A stretch of 36,860 nucleotides of DNA from Pseudomonas sp. IPO3778 (GCF_013386825.1 NZ_JACARC010000007.1:1-36860), one strand, 5' to 3'. Positions 7,518 through 16,234 are shown, counted from the stretch's first letter. Notes: a model not told the origin generated them from the letters alone. Program-made: numbers and translations.

Positions 7518-8540
7518 ATGAACCACAGCATCGACCACAGCCACCAGGACTCCGACCTGTTTGGCTTGCTTTACGGTTTTCGTTTTCGCCCCGGTGAAAA
7601 GGGCGAACAGATTGACTCAGCCACCGCCCTGGCGGCCTTGCAGCAACCCGGTGACCCTGAGGAGTTTCTCTGGCTGCACCTGAACCTGGCCCACGCCGCC
7701 TGCGAGCGCTGGATGCAGGCGCACCTGAACCTGCCGGAAGAGTTCTTCGAGGCCTTGCACGAAGGCTCACGCTCCACCCGTATCGAACACGTGGACGCGG
7801 CCTTGCTGGCGGTGGTCAACGACGTGGTGTTCAACTTCAGCAGCATGGTGTCTTCAGACATTTCCACGCTGTGGGTGTGTGCCCGCAGCCGGCTGCTGGT
7901 CAGTGCACGCCTGCAACCGCTGCACTCGGTGGACAAGCTGCGCTCGTCGGTGAAGGCCGGCGAGCACTTTCGCTCACCGCTGGAGCTGCTGGTGCATTTG
8001 CTGCGGGACCAGGGCGAGGTGCTGACGCAGATCGTGCGCAAGACCAGCCTCAGCGTCGATCAGATCGAAGACCAATTGCTGTCGTCACGCCTGTCCACCA
8101 ACCGCGCCGAACTGGGCGCGGCGCGCCGGGTGCTGGTGCGCCTGCAACGGCTGCTGGCACTGGAGCCCGGCTCATTGCTGCGGCTGCTGAACCGCCCGCC
8201 GCAATGGTTGCAGAAGGAAGACGTGAAGGAGCTGCGCAAATCCACCGAGGAGTTTGCGCTGATCATCAACGACCTGATGGCCCTGGGGGAGCGGATCAAG
8301 CTGCTGCAGGAAGAGATCGCCGCCAACCTCAACGAGCAGAGCAACCGCACGCTGTTTACCCTGACCGTGGTCACGGTGCTGGCGTTGCCGATCAACATCA
8401 TCGCCGGTTTTTTTGGCATGAACGTCGGGGGCGTGCCGCTTTCCACGGACCCTGAAGGTTTCTGGATTCTGGTGGCGCTGGTGGCCACGTTCACCCTGAT
8501 TGCCGGGCGCTGGGCGTTTCGCAAGCGCAAGGATTACTGA
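7518..8540 (+). CDS. zntB: CorA-superfamily metal ion transporter, ZntB-like
   Basis: A 340-aa homologue of pentameric CorA/ZntB cation channels. A large soluble N-terminal domain (about 1-275) precedes two C-terminal membrane helices (about 283-301 and 314-332). The signature G-M-N lies at 300-302 within GFFGMNVGGVP, whose GG-x-P continuation resembles ZntB more than Mg2+-type CorA. The last residues RKRKDY form the cytosolic basic tail. It likely moves Zn2+ or another divalent cation across the inner membrane. A Pho-box-like site precedes it, which would link it to phosphate starvation. A REP doublet separates it from the Pit transporter downstream. Confidence 0.85.
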   Translation: MNHSIDHSHQDSDLFGLLYGFRFRPGEKGEQIDSATALAALQQPGDPEEFLWLHLNLAHAACERWMQAHLNLPEEFFEALHEGSRSTRIEHVDAALLAVVNDVVFNFSSMVSSDISTLWVCARSRLLVSARLQPLHSVDKLRSSVKAGEHFRSPLELLVHLLRDQGEVLTQIVRKTSLSVDQIEDQLLSSRLSTNRAELGAARRVLVRLQRLLALEPGSLLRLLNRPPQWLQKEDVKELRKSTEEFALIINDLMALGERIKLLQEEIAANLNEQSNRTLFTLTVVTVLALPINIIAGFFGMNVGGVPLSTDPEGFWILVALVATFTLIAGRWAFRKRKDY

Positions 8541-8557
8541 AACTGGAGTGCGATCAA

Positions 8558-8630
8558 TGTGGGAGCTGGCTTGCCTGCGATAGCGGTGGTGACTGATACA
8601 CCGCTATCGCAGGCAAGCCAGCTCCCACAG
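8558..8630. repeat. REP doublet, identical copy 1 flanking pitA
   Basis: Two inverted arms (TGTGGGAGCTGGCTTGCCTG and its inverse) enclose an inner inverted repeat GATAGCGGTG / CACCGCTATC. The whole 73-bp unit is identical, base for base, to 10389-10461. Confidence 0.92.
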
Positions 8631-8754
8631 TTGATTGACGGTGTTTTGTAGACCAGCGGCCATCCCAAATCTCGAAACACTGATTTGCCGCAGCATCTCT
8701 GTAACATTCTGCAACGATCATGACCGACATCCTCCCCACACTGGATGCTCCGGC

Positions 8755-10371
8755 ATGGCCACCCCTTCCCTGACTGCCTCCGCACACGCTTCCACCACCG
8801 ACCCCAAACCACGCCTGGACAAGAAACCCGGCCTGCTCACGGTGATCATTTTCTTCGCCGTGCTTGCCATGGGCCTGTTGTTCACCGCCTACAGCCTGAT
8901 GCACGACATGCACGAGCTGGGCACGGTGGTCACCACCTGGACCCCGTTCCTGCTGCTGGGTGTGGCGCTGTTGATCGCCCTGGGCTTTGAGTTCGTCAAC
9001 GGCTTCCATGACACCGCCAACGCGGTGGCCACGGTGATCTACACCAACTCGCTGCCGCCGCATTTCGCGGTGGTGTGGTCGGGCTTTTTCAACTTCCTCG
9101 GCGTGTTGCTCTCCAGCGGCGCGGTGGCGTTCGGCATCATCGCCCTGCTGCCGGTGGAGTTGATTCTGCAGGTGGGCTCATCGGCGGGCTTTGCGATGAT
9201 CTTCGCGCTGTTGATCGCGGCCATCCTGTGGAACCTCGGCACCTGGTGGCTGGGTTTGCCGGCGTCGTCGTCCCACACCCTGATCGGCTCGATCATCGGC
9301 GTGGGCGTGGCCAACGCACTGATGCATGGCCGTGACGGCACCAGCGGTGTGGATTGGGGCCAGGCGATCAAAATCGGCTACGCGCTGCTGCTGTCGCCGT
9401 TGATCGGCTTCGCCTTCGCCGCCCTGCTGTTGCTGGCCCTGCGGGCGTTCGTGAAAAACCGTTCGCTGTACAAGGCCCCCAAAGGCGACACCCCGCCGCC
9501 ATGGTGGATTCGCGGCATGCTGATCGCCACCTGCACCGGCGTGTCGTTCGCCCACGGTTCCAACGATGGCCAGAAAGGCATGGGCCTGATCATGTTGATC
9601 CTGGTGGGCACCCTGCCGATGGCCTACGCGTTGAACCGCACCATGCCGGCCGGTGAGTCATTGCAGTTTGCCGCCGTGGCCGAAGTGACCCAGGCCGCCC
9701 TGGTAAAAGCGGCGCCACAACTGGCACCTGCCGACTCCCGCGCCACCTTGTCGACCTATGTGCGCACCAAGGAAGCAGTACCGGAACTGGTGCCCGCCCT
9801 CGCCGCCATCACCGGGCATATCGGTGAGGAAGTGAAGAGCTACGGCTCCCTCGCCGCCGTTCCGGCCGAAGCCGTGGGCAACGTGCGTAACGACATGTAC
9901 CTGACCAGCGAAACCATCCGCCTGATGGACAAGGGCAAGGTCGGCAACTTCGACGCGGATACCCAGAACAAGCTGCAACTGTTCAAGCAACAGATCGACA
10001 ACGCCACGCGGTTTATCCCGCTGTGGGTCAAGATCGCGGTGGCCATCGCGCTGGGCCTGGGGACCATGGTCGGCTGGAAACGCATCGTGGTGACGGTGGG
10101 CGAGAAGATCGGCAAGACTCACCTGACCTACGCCCAGGGCGCCTCGGCCGAGATGGTGGCGATGCTGACCATCGGCGCAGCAGACATGTATGGCTTGCCG
10201 GTGTCCACCACCCATGTGTTGTCATCGGGGGTGGCCGGCACCATGGTGGCGAATGGGGGTGGTTTGCAGATGAAGACCATCCGTAATTTGCTGATGGCCT
10301 GGGTGCTGACGTTGCCGGCGGCGATTTTGTTGTCGGGTAGCTTGTACTGGTTGTTTACCAAGTTGTTCTGA
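8755..10371 (+). CDS. pitA: Inorganic phosphate transporter, Pit family
   Basis: A 538-aa low-affinity phosphate/proton symporter of the inner membrane (PHO4/Pit family), usually carrying metal-phosphate complexes. The two inverted-topology signature motifs are visible: GFEFVNGFHDTANAVATVIYTN near residues 80-100 and SFAHGSNDGQKGMGLI near 265-280. A long hydrophilic loop of about 140 residues splits the two halves, as in bacterial PitA. About ten hydrophobic segments are present. The ATG at 8755 is preferred; an upstream TTG extension (8635) starts right after the REP and encodes no family sequence. The gene sits between two identical REP doublets. Confidence 0.93.
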   Translation: MATPSLTASAHASTTDPKPRLDKKPGLLTVIIFFAVLAMGLLFTAYSLMHDMHELGTVVTTWTPFLLLGVALLIALGFEFVNGFHDTANAVATVIYTNSLPPHFAVVWSGFFNFLGVLLSSGAVAFGIIALLPVELILQVGSSAGFAMIFALLIAAILWNLGTWWLGLPASSSHTLIGSIIGVGVANALMHGRDGTSGVDWGQAIKIGYALLLSPLIGFAFAALLLLALRAFVKNRSLYKAPKGDTPPPWWIRGMLIATCTGVSFAHGSNDGQKGMGLIMLILVGTLPMAYALNRTMPAGESLQFAAVAEVTQAALVKAAPQLAPADSRATLSTYVRTKEAVPELVPALAAITGHIGEEVKSYGSLAAVPAEAVGNVRNDMYLTSETIRLMDKGKVGNFDADTQNKLQLFKQQIDNATRFIPLWVKIAVAIALGLGTMVGWKRIVVTVGEKIGKTHLTYAQGASAEMVAMLTIGAADMYGLPVSTTHVLSSGVAGTMVANGGGLQMKTIRNLLMAWVLTLPAAILLSGSLYWLFTKLF

Positions 10372-10388
10372 CACAACCCGGATCAAAA

Positions 10389-10461
10389 TGTGGGAGCTGG
10401 CTTGCCTGCGATAGCGGTGGTGACTGATACACCGCTATCGCAGGCAAGCCAGCTCCCACAG
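10389..10461. repeat. REP doublet, identical copy 2 flanking pitA
   Basis: Same family and exact same 73 bases as 8558-8630. It lies between the convergent pitA and pxpC 3' ends. Confidence 0.92.
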
Positions 10462-10477
10462 GGGTTCCGCGGCGTTC

Positions 10478-11452
10478 TCAGGTATTAAACAACCCGCCCA
10501 TCACCTTCAACCGCTTCTTGTACACCCGCCGCGCCTCCAGCGCTTCCTCCAGGGTCACCGCCACAAACCCCGCCCGCTGGTTCGGTTGCATCTGCCCGAT
10601 CAGATCCAGGTCGGCACTGATCACCGTGCCAATCATCGCGTAGCCCCCACCCGATACCGCGTCCCGGTGCAACACGATCGGCTCCAGCCCCGCCGGGACC
10701 TGGATCGAGCCGATGGGGTAGCAGCTGTCGACGATGTTCGACGGATCCGACCCGGCACCAAATGGCTGTTCCCGCGGCTGAAAGCTCAATGCACTGCCGC
10801 CCTTGAAGCGATAACCGATGCGGTCGGCCTCTGAACCGACCGTCCAGGGCTCGGCGAAAAAGCTGCTTTTTGCCGCCGGGGTCAGTCGCTCGTAATACAA
10901 CCCCGGCACCACCCGCAGGGTCACTTCGCCGCCCACCGATTGGCGCAATGCCATGGGCAAACTGTGACCCGCCCGGCCTTTGCCACTGGCCTCGCCGACC
11001 GGCAGCTCATCACCTTCTACCAGTCGCCGCCCATGAAACCCGCCCAAGGCTCCGAGGGTGTAAGTGGAACGGCTGCCGAGTACCAGCGGCACATCGATGC
11101 CACCGGCCACCGCCAGGTAAGTCCGCGCACCGGCCTTGGGAAACTCAAAGCTCAGCACTTGCCCGGCGCGCACCTGAAACGCGGTGTCCTGATGCACCAC
11201 CACACCGTCCAGGCGCGGCGACATCAGCGCGCCGCACAGCGCCACCAGGGCGTCCTGCTGAAACTCCAGTTCCGGCCCGATCAACGTGCATTCCAGCCCG
11301 GCCGCACCGATGGGGTTGCCCACCAGGTGGTTGGCCGCACTCAACGCGTATTGGTCCAGGGCGCCCGACGGCGGAATGCCCAAGTGGTAATAACCTTCCC
11401 GGCCCAGGTCCTGCACCGAGGTGGCGAGGCCGGGTTTGAGTACCTTGATCAT
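10478..11452 (-). CDS. pxpC: 5-oxoprolinase subunit C-type (biotin-dependent carboxyltransferase-like)
   Basis: A 324-aa protein of the PxpC/KipA family (AHS2 domain), the carboxyltransferase-like subunit of ATP-dependent 5-oxoprolinase. The canonical opening VLKPGLATSVQDLGREGYYHLGIPPSGALDQYALSAANHLVGN is intact, as are AVAGGIDVPLVLGSRSTYTLGALGGFHGR and the C-terminal PIGSIQVPAGLEPIVLHRDAVSGGGYAMIGTVISADLDLIGQ. It starts 4 nt inside pxpB (ATGA overlap), so it is translationally coupled. Together with PxpA and PxpB it should convert 5-oxoproline (pyroglutamate) to glutamate. Confidence 0.9.
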   Translation of the reverse strand: MIKVLKPGLATSVQDLGREGYYHLGIPPSGALDQYALSAANHLVGNPIGAAGLECTLIGPELEFQQDALVALCGALMSPRLDGVVVHQDTAFQVRAGQVLSFEFPKAGARTYLAVAGGIDVPLVLGSRSTYTLGALGGFHGRRLVEGDELPVGEASGKGRAGHSLPMALRQSVGGEVTLRVVPGLYYERLTPAAKSSFFAEPWTVGSEADRIGYRFKGGSALSFQPREQPFGAGSDPSNIVDSCYPIGSIQVPAGLEPIVLHRDAVSGGGYAMIGTVISADLDLIGQMQPNQRAGFVAVTLEEALEARRVYKKRLKVMGGLFNT

Positions 11453-12327
11453 GCCAGCGCCTCCTGCAGGGTTTTCGGGTAACCGGTGGGGTCGGCGAGA
11501 AAGGCGTCGAGGGAAAATTCCACCGGGCGGATGCGCAGGTCGAAACGCCCGGCATCCACTTCAGCCACGGCCAGGTCATAGGCGTCGCGGTCCATGGGTT
11601 TGAACTGGACGATGTCGCCGGGGCGGAAGAACACCATGTGCTCTTTCAGGTAAGCCAGTTGCTGTTGCGGGTCGTAGATTGGGGCTGGGGTGACGCCGAA
11701 CATCTGGTAACCGCCAGCGCCGCGTACCGAGTAGATACAGCCGAAGCAGCCACCGTGACCGAGGGTCAACTTCGGCGTGTCGGTGCGTGGGCGCAAATAC
11801 TTGGGCACCTGCAACTGCCGCTCGCGCTCGACCATCTGGAACATGAACGGCAAGCCGGCCACAAACCCCACCATCGAGACAAACCACGGCGCGCCACTGT
11901 GGGCCGCGATAAACGCTTCCACATCCGCCAGGCCGTTGATCCGCGCGGCGTACTCCAGGTCGGTGCCGGTCGGGTCCTGATGGCGGTCGCGAAAGCGCAT
12001 CAAGGTTTCATGGGTCCAGGGGTCGTTGTACAGCACCGGGATCTCGATGATGCGGGTGTGCAAGGTGCGCTCGGCCACCGCCTGGGCTTCGGCGCTTTGC
12101 ACCGCGTCCAGCAGCACGTGGGGCGCGATGCGGTCCGGGTCGAAGCGGATCTGGAACGAGGCATTCGCCAGGCAGACGTCCAGCACACCGTCCAGGGCCA
12201 GGCGTTCCACCGCACGGGTGACGGCCATGCCCTTGAAGAAAGCCTCCAGGGACATGCTCTCGCTGACCTCGGCAAACAGGTGTTCATCACCGCCAAAGCT
12301 GTAGCGGATCGGGGAAGATTCAGCCAT
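11449..12327 (-). CDS. pxpB: 5-oxoprolinase subunit B-type carboxyltransferase protein, divergent long form
   Basis: The 292-aa protein belongs to the KipI/PxpB (AHS1) family by position and by core segments (RYSFGGDEHLFAEVSESMSLEAFFKGMAVTRAVERL and GLADVEAFIAAHSGAPWFVSMVGFVAGLPFMFQM). It is clearly longer than E. coli PxpB (about 218 aa). The stretch GHGGCFGCIYSVRGAGGYQMFGVTPAPIYDP carries a Gly-Cys-rich loop that I do not associate with canonical PxpB. The start at 12327 has AGAGGAACAGAC before it. It is separated from pxpA by a REP array and overlaps pxpC by 4 nt. It may be a lineage-specific variant acting on a different lactam or acid, so the symbol is tentative. Confidence 0.75.
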   Translation of the reverse strand: MAESSPIRYSFGGDEHLFAEVSESMSLEAFFKGMAVTRAVERLALDGVLDVCLANASFQIRFDPDRIAPHVLLDAVQSAEAQAVAERTLHTRIIEIPVLYNDPWTHETLMRFRDRHQDPTGTDLEYAARINGLADVEAFIAAHSGAPWFVSMVGFVAGLPFMFQMVERERQLQVPKYLRPRTDTPKLTLGHGGCFGCIYSVRGAGGYQMFGVTPAPIYDPQQQLAYLKEHMVFFRPGDIVQFKPMDRDAYDLAVAEVDAGRFDLRIRPVEFSLDAFLADPTGYPKTLQEALA

Positions 12328-12395
12328 GTCTGTTCCTCTTGGAATCATTGTAGAAAGGCAGGCAAAAAATCATGCGTGTTGGCAGAGGTAATCAT

Positions 12396-12549
12396 TGTGG
12401 CGAGGGGGCTTGCCCTGTGGCGAGGGGGCTTGTCCCCCGTTGGGCTGCGTAGCAGCCCTAAAACCCGATAGCGCGTTCTATCTGAAAACACGCAGCGGTC
12501 TTAGTGGGGCTGCTCCGCAGCCCAACGGGGGACAAGCCCCCTCGCCACA
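12396..12549. repeat. REP doublet (TGTGGCGAGGGGGC family) inside pxp operon
   Basis: A truncated unit (12396-12415) is followed directly by a full left arm (12416 onward, tgtggcgagggggcttgtcc). The inverse right arm ends ccctcgccaca at 12549. The inner segment has gggctgc...gcagccc pairing. It sits wholly between pxpA and pxpB, where it could stabilise upstream RNA or reduce downstream expression. Confidence 0.85.
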
Positions 12550-12553
12550 GAAC

Positions 12554-13324
12554 TCAGCTCACCAAAGAAAGCCCGCTCGCCACAATAATCCCTGCCTGGT
12601 CCAGCGCTTCACGGGTGGCTTCCACCAGTTCAAGGGCGCCGGGGGTGTCGCTGTGCAGGCAGATGGAATCGAATTCGATAAACAGGTCTTCCCCTTCAAC
12701 GGTACGCACCAGCCCGGTCTGACACGCCCGCAGGACTCGCGCCGCCACCGTCGCCGGATCCAGCGCCCGCACATTGCGGGTAAACACGATGGAGCCCGTG
12801 AGATCGTACTCACGGTCGGCGTAAAACTCCCGCACCACCGGCTGGCCCAGCTCCTTGGCAATACGCCAGATCACCGAGTTGGGCATGCAGTACAGCAACA
12901 GCGTAGGCTCCAGGCGTTGCAGGTTTTCCACCAGCAACCGCGCCGCCTCTTCGTCCCGCGCCAGGTGCATGTACAGCGCGCCGTGGGGCTTGATGTGCTG
13001 CAGCGTCAAGCCCTGGGCGCGGGCGATTTCCCGCAGGGCGCCGAGTTGGTAGAGGATGTCGTCCACCAGTTCCTGGGCCGGGGCGTTGATATGGCGACGG
13101 CCAAAACCCACCAGGTCACGAAAGCCCGGGTGCGCACCAATCGCCACCCCCAGTTGCTTGGCGCGCTCGACGGTGCGGCGCATGGTGCCCGGGTCGCCCG
13201 CATGAAAGCCGGTGGCGATGTTGGCCGAGCTGATGTAGGCCATCAGTTCACTGTCGACGCCGTCGCCGATGGTCCAGGGGCCAAAGCCTTCGCCCATGTC
13301 CGAGTTGAGATCCACTGCCTGCAT
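12554..13324 (-). CDS. pxpA: 5-oxoprolinase subunit A (LamB/YcsF family)
   Basis: A 256-aa TIM-barrel-type protein of the LamB/YcsF family, the PxpA subunit of 5-oxoprolinase. The family signatures are intact: [14 protein letters not shown] at the N-terminus, [29 protein letters not shown], and [19 protein letters not shown]. The internal ATG at 13324 is favoured over that at 13348 because CGGAGCGACCCCG precedes it and homologues begin at MxxVDLN. The gene diverges from a LysR gene at 13553 and leads the pxpA-pxpB-pxpC operon. Confidence 0.92.
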   Translation of the reverse strand: MQAVDLNSDMGEGFGPWTIGDGVDSELMAYISSANIATGFHAGDPGTMRRTVERAKQLGVAIGAHPGFRDLVGFGRRHINAPAQELVDDILYQLGALREIARAQGLTLQHIKPHGALYMHLARDEEAARLLVENLQRLEPTLLLYCMPNSVIWRIAKELGQPVVREFYADREYDLTGSIVFTRNVRALDPATVAARVLRACQTGLVRTVEGEDLFIEFDSICLHSDTPGALELVEATREALDQAGIIVASGLSLVS

Positions 13325-13393
13325 CGGGGTCGCTCCGTTGAAGTTCATGCCATGGAAATTAGGCTGCGGCTTGACCCCTTGGGAAGATCTATT

Positions 13394-13423
13394 ATCAGAT
13401 GGGTCATCTTCTGAAAATCAGAT
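13394..13423. promoter_or_regulatory. Tandem operator-like palindromes upstream of pxpA
   Basis: Two perfect short palindromes lie side by side: AGATG-GGT-CATCT (13397-13409) and TCTGA-AAA-TCAGA (13410-13422). They overlap a direct repeat ATCAGAT (13394-13400 and 13417-13423). They sit between pxpA and the divergent LysR gene, about 70-100 bp before the pxpA start. They are a likely binding site for that LysR protein. Confidence 0.5.
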
Positions 13424-13431
13424 ACATCGAT

Positions 13432-13539
13432 CGTTCCCGCGCTCTGCGTGGGAATGCCGCCCTGGACGCTCTGCGTCCGCTTTTAAAATTGTGACGCGGA
13501 GCGTCACAGGATGCGTTGCCCACTCAGAGCGTGGGAACG
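13432..13539. repeat. Palindromic intergenic repeat (CGTTCCC...GGGAACG family)
   Basis: Imperfect inverted ends CGTTCCCGCGCTCTGCGTGGG and its counterpart ending AGAGCGTGGGAACG enclose two inner hairpins (GGACGCTCTGCGTCC and GTGACGCGGAGCGTCAC). This is a different family from the GCTTGC-type REPs. It ends 13 nt before the LysR ATG, so it forms nearly all of that gene's 5' region. Confidence 0.85.
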
Positions 13540-13552
13540 AGCGGAGAACCCA

Positions 13553-14470
13553 ATGTCCCTGACCCTGCGCCAAATCCGCTATTTCGTCGCCACCGCCGAA
13601 ATCGGCCAGATCTCCCAGGCGGCGATTCACCTGAACATCTCCCAGTCCGCGGTGACCACCGCGATCAAGGAGCTGGAAGCGATGCTCGGCGCCCAGTTGT
13701 TTGTGCGTTCGGCCCAGGGCATGAGCCTGACCGACGCCGGGCGGCATTTTCTCAACCGGGCCTACGTGATTGTGCGCAGCGTCGACGATGCCCTGAACAG
13801 CCCTTTGCCGGACTACCGCGCCAGCGGCGTATTGCGGTTAGCGGCCAGCTACACCGTGCTCGGTTACTTCCTGCCGCACCACTTGCAGCGTATGGAACAC
13901 TGGCACCCGGACGTGACCATCGAGGTGTTCGAACAGGAACGCCAGGCGATCGAACACGGCCTGCTCAACGGCCAGTTCGACATGGCCGTGGTGCTCACCG
14001 CCAACCTCACCCACCCGGATATCGTCTCGGAAATCCTCTTCAACTCCGAGCGCCGCCTGTGGCTGCCCAGCCATCACCCATTGTGCGAACGCCCGGCCGT
14101 GAGCCTCGCGGACGTGGCCAGGGAGCCGTACATTTTCCTCACCGTCGACGAAGCCGAACAAAGCGCCATGCGCTACTGGGAACAAGCCGGGCAAACGCCC
14201 AAGGTGCGGCTGCGCACCAGTTCGGTGGAGGCGGTGCGCAGCATGGTTGCCAATGGCAGCGGCGTGGCGATTTTGTCAGACCTGGTGCATCGCCCGTGGT
14301 CACTGGAAGGCAAGCGCATCGAGACCGTGAGCGTGACGGACAAGGTCACGCCCATGAGTGTCGGTTTGGCCTGGCACCGCGAGCGAGACTTCACCCCGGC
14401 GATGCAGGCGTTTCGTGATTACTTCCACGATGCGTTCCTGGCGCCGCAGCAGTTGTCGGCCCGGCGTTAA
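13553..14470 (+). CDS. LysR-family regulator, probable pxp operon regulator
   Basis: A 305-aa regulator. The helix-turn-helix is at about 2-62 (LRQIRYFVATAEIGQISQAAIHLNISQSAVTTAIKELEAMLGAQLFVR). The effector domain is at about 90-295 (LRLAASYTVLGYFLPHHLQRMEHWHPDVTIEVFEQERQ). The ATG at 13553 has GGAG eight bases upstream. Its divergent placement opposite pxpA suggests it controls 5-oxoproline metabolism. Its stop TAA shares bases with the stop of the convergent LysR gene (4-nt overlap, TTAA). Confidence 0.87.
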   Translation: MSLTLRQIRYFVATAEIGQISQAAIHLNISQSAVTTAIKELEAMLGAQLFVRSAQGMSLTDAGRHFLNRAYVIVRSVDDALNSPLPDYRASGVLRLAASYTVLGYFLPHHLQRMEHWHPDVTIEVFEQERQAIEHGLLNGQFDMAVVLTANLTHPDIVSEILFNSERRLWLPSHHPLCERPAVSLADVAREPYIFLTVDEAEQSAMRYWEQAGQTPKVRLRTSSVEAVRSMVANGSGVAILSDLVHRPWSLEGKRIETVSVTDKVTPMSVGLAWHRERDFTPAMQAFRDYFHDAFLAPQQLSARR

Positions 14471-15363
14471 AGCTGGGACTGCAACGTCGCGGCCAGCCAG
14501 TCCATGAACACCCGCACCCGCTGCGGCAAATGCCGTTGGCCGGCGTACAGCAGGGACACGTCCAGTGCCGGCGCCGGGTAGTCCGGCAGCACCGCCACCA
14601 ACTCGCCGCTGGCCAACAGATCGCGTATGCCCAGTTCTGGCACTTGGGTGAGACCGAACCCACCGATGCACGCGGCCTTGTAGGCGTCGGTGCTGTTGAC
14701 CGTGACCCGGCCAGCCATGGGAACACGGTGCACCTTGTTGCCGATTTGGTATTCGAACCCCGCAGAACGCGAGCCTAACGGACGTACGTAATGCACCAGT
14801 TGATGGTCGGCCAAATCGTCCAGCGTCAGGGGCACGCCATGGCGTTGCAGGTAGGTAGCGCTGGCACAGTTGATCATCGGCATGCTGCACAACAACCGCG
14901 CCACCACTGACTGGTCGGGCTGTGCACCCACACGCAACACGCAGTCGAAGCCTTCCGCCAGCAGGTCGACCTGGCGGTCGGTGCTGCTGATTTCCAGCTC
15001 GATCAGCGGATGCAGGTCCATGAATTCCGGCAGGCGCGGCAGGATCAGTTCCCGGGCCATGACATTCGGCATGTCCACGCGGATTCTTCCCGCCAACTGC
15101 GCTTCATCCTGACGAAACAAGCCTTCCAACTCTTCCATGTGGGACAGCAGATCCTTGCTGCGCTCGTACAACACGCGGCCATCCTGGGTCGCCTGGACCT
15201 TGCGCGTGGTGCGTTGCAACAGGCGCGCGCCCAGCAGTTCTTCCAGCGCCTGCACGTGTTCGGAAACCGTCGAGCGCGGCAGACCCAGGCTCTCGCCCGC
15301 CTGGGTGAAACTCGACAGTTCGGTGACGCGCACGAAGGTGCGCAGCAGCTCAAGTTTGTTCAT
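14467..15363 (-). CDS. LysR-family regulator divergent from an SDR gene
   Basis: A 298-aa regulator with an N-terminal helix-turn-helix (MNKLELLRTFVRVTELSSFTQAGESLGLPRSTVSEHVQALEELLGARLLQRTTRKVQATQDG) and a substrate-binding domain from about 90 (IRVDMPNVMARELILPRLPEFMDLHPLIELEISSTDRQVDLLAEGFDCVLRVG), typical of the CrgA-like branch. It diverges from the SDR gene at 15476 across 112 bp, the standard layout for a LysR protein regulating a neighbouring reductase. It ends tail to tail with the upstream LysR gene. Confidence 0.88.
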   Translation of the reverse strand: MNKLELLRTFVRVTELSSFTQAGESLGLPRSTVSEHVQALEELLGARLLQRTTRKVQATQDGRVLYERSKDLLSHMEELEGLFRQDEAQLAGRIRVDMPNVMARELILPRLPEFMDLHPLIELEISSTDRQVDLLAEGFDCVLRVGAQPDQSVVARLLCSMPMINCASATYLQRHGVPLTLDDLADHQLVHYVRPLGSRSAGFEYQIGNKVHRVPMAGRVTVNSTDAYKAACIGGFGLTQVPELGIRDLLASGELVAVLPDYPAPALDVSLLYAGQRHLPQRVRVFMDWLAATLQSQL

Positions 15364-15475
15364 GGGATTGTTCGCCTTATCCGGCCAGTGATTCCGGTAT
15401 CGCTCTATTTATCACGTTATGGACGGACAAATACACTCAGTCCCACGAACATTCACACGCTCCGAGGACTTCACC

Positions 15476-16234
15476 ATGACCCGTAAAATCGCACTGATCA
15501 CCGGCGCCAGCCGCGGCCTGGGCAAAAGCGCTGCGCTGCACCTGGCGGCACAAGGCGTCGACATTATCGGCACCTACAACCGTTCGGAGGACGAAGCCCA
15601 GGCCGTGGTCGCACAAGTCGAGGCACTGGGCGGCAAGGCGGCCATGCTGCAACTGGATGTCAGCCAGAGTTCGACCTTTGATGCATTCACCGCCCAGGTC
15701 GGCTCGGTGTTGCAGGACGTGTTCGGCCAGACGCACTTCAACTTCCTGATCAACAACGCCGGGATCGGCGCCCACGCCAGCTTCGCTGAAACCACCGAAG
15801 CACAGTTCGACCAACTGGTGGCGATCCACTTCAAGGGTCCGTTTTTCCTGACCCAGAAATTGCTGCCGCTGATCAGCGACGGCGGCCGCATCATCAACAT
15901 CTCCAGCGGCCTGGCGCGCTTCAGCCTGCCGGGTTACTCGGCCTATGCCTCGATGAAGGGCGCGGTGGAAGTGCTGACCCGCTACCAGGCCAAGGAACTG
16001 GGCGCCCGTGGCATCACCGTCAACACCCTGGCCCCCGGCGCGATTGCCACCGACTTCAGCGGCGGCGCAGTACGGGACAACCCGGCCGTGAACGCCATGG
16101 TTGCCAACAACACGGCCTTGGGTCGCGCAGGCCTGCCGGATGACATTGGCGGGGCAATCTCCACCCTGCTGGCGGACGGCAGCAACTGGATCACCGGGCA
16201 GCGGGTCGAGGCGTCGGGCGGGATGTTTCTGTAA
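15476..16234 (+). CDS. Short-chain dehydrogenase/reductase (SDR)
   Basis: A 252-aa classical SDR. The cofactor motif TGASRGLG is at about 9-16 and the structural NNAG follows a long insertion (INNAGIGAH). The catalytic Ser is in NISSGLARFSLPGYSAYASMKGAVE, with Tyr and Lys in YASMK. The C-terminus NWITGQRVEASGGMFL is typical of FabG-like enzymes. It probably uses NADP(H) to reduce a carbonyl; the substrate is unknown. GAGG precedes the ATG at 15476. Likely controlled by the divergent LysR protein. Confidence 0.9.
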   Translation: MTRKIALITGASRGLGKSAALHLAAQGVDIIGTYNRSEDEAQAVVAQVEALGGKAAMLQLDVSQSSTFDAFTAQVGSVLQDVFGQTHFNFLINNAGIGAHASFAETTEAQFDQLVAIHFKGPFFLTQKLLPLISDGGRIINISSGLARFSLPGYSAYASMKGAVEVLTRYQAKELGARGITVNTLAPGAIATDFSGGAVRDNPAVNAMVANNTALGRAGLPDDIGGAISTLLADGSNWITGQRVEASGGMFL

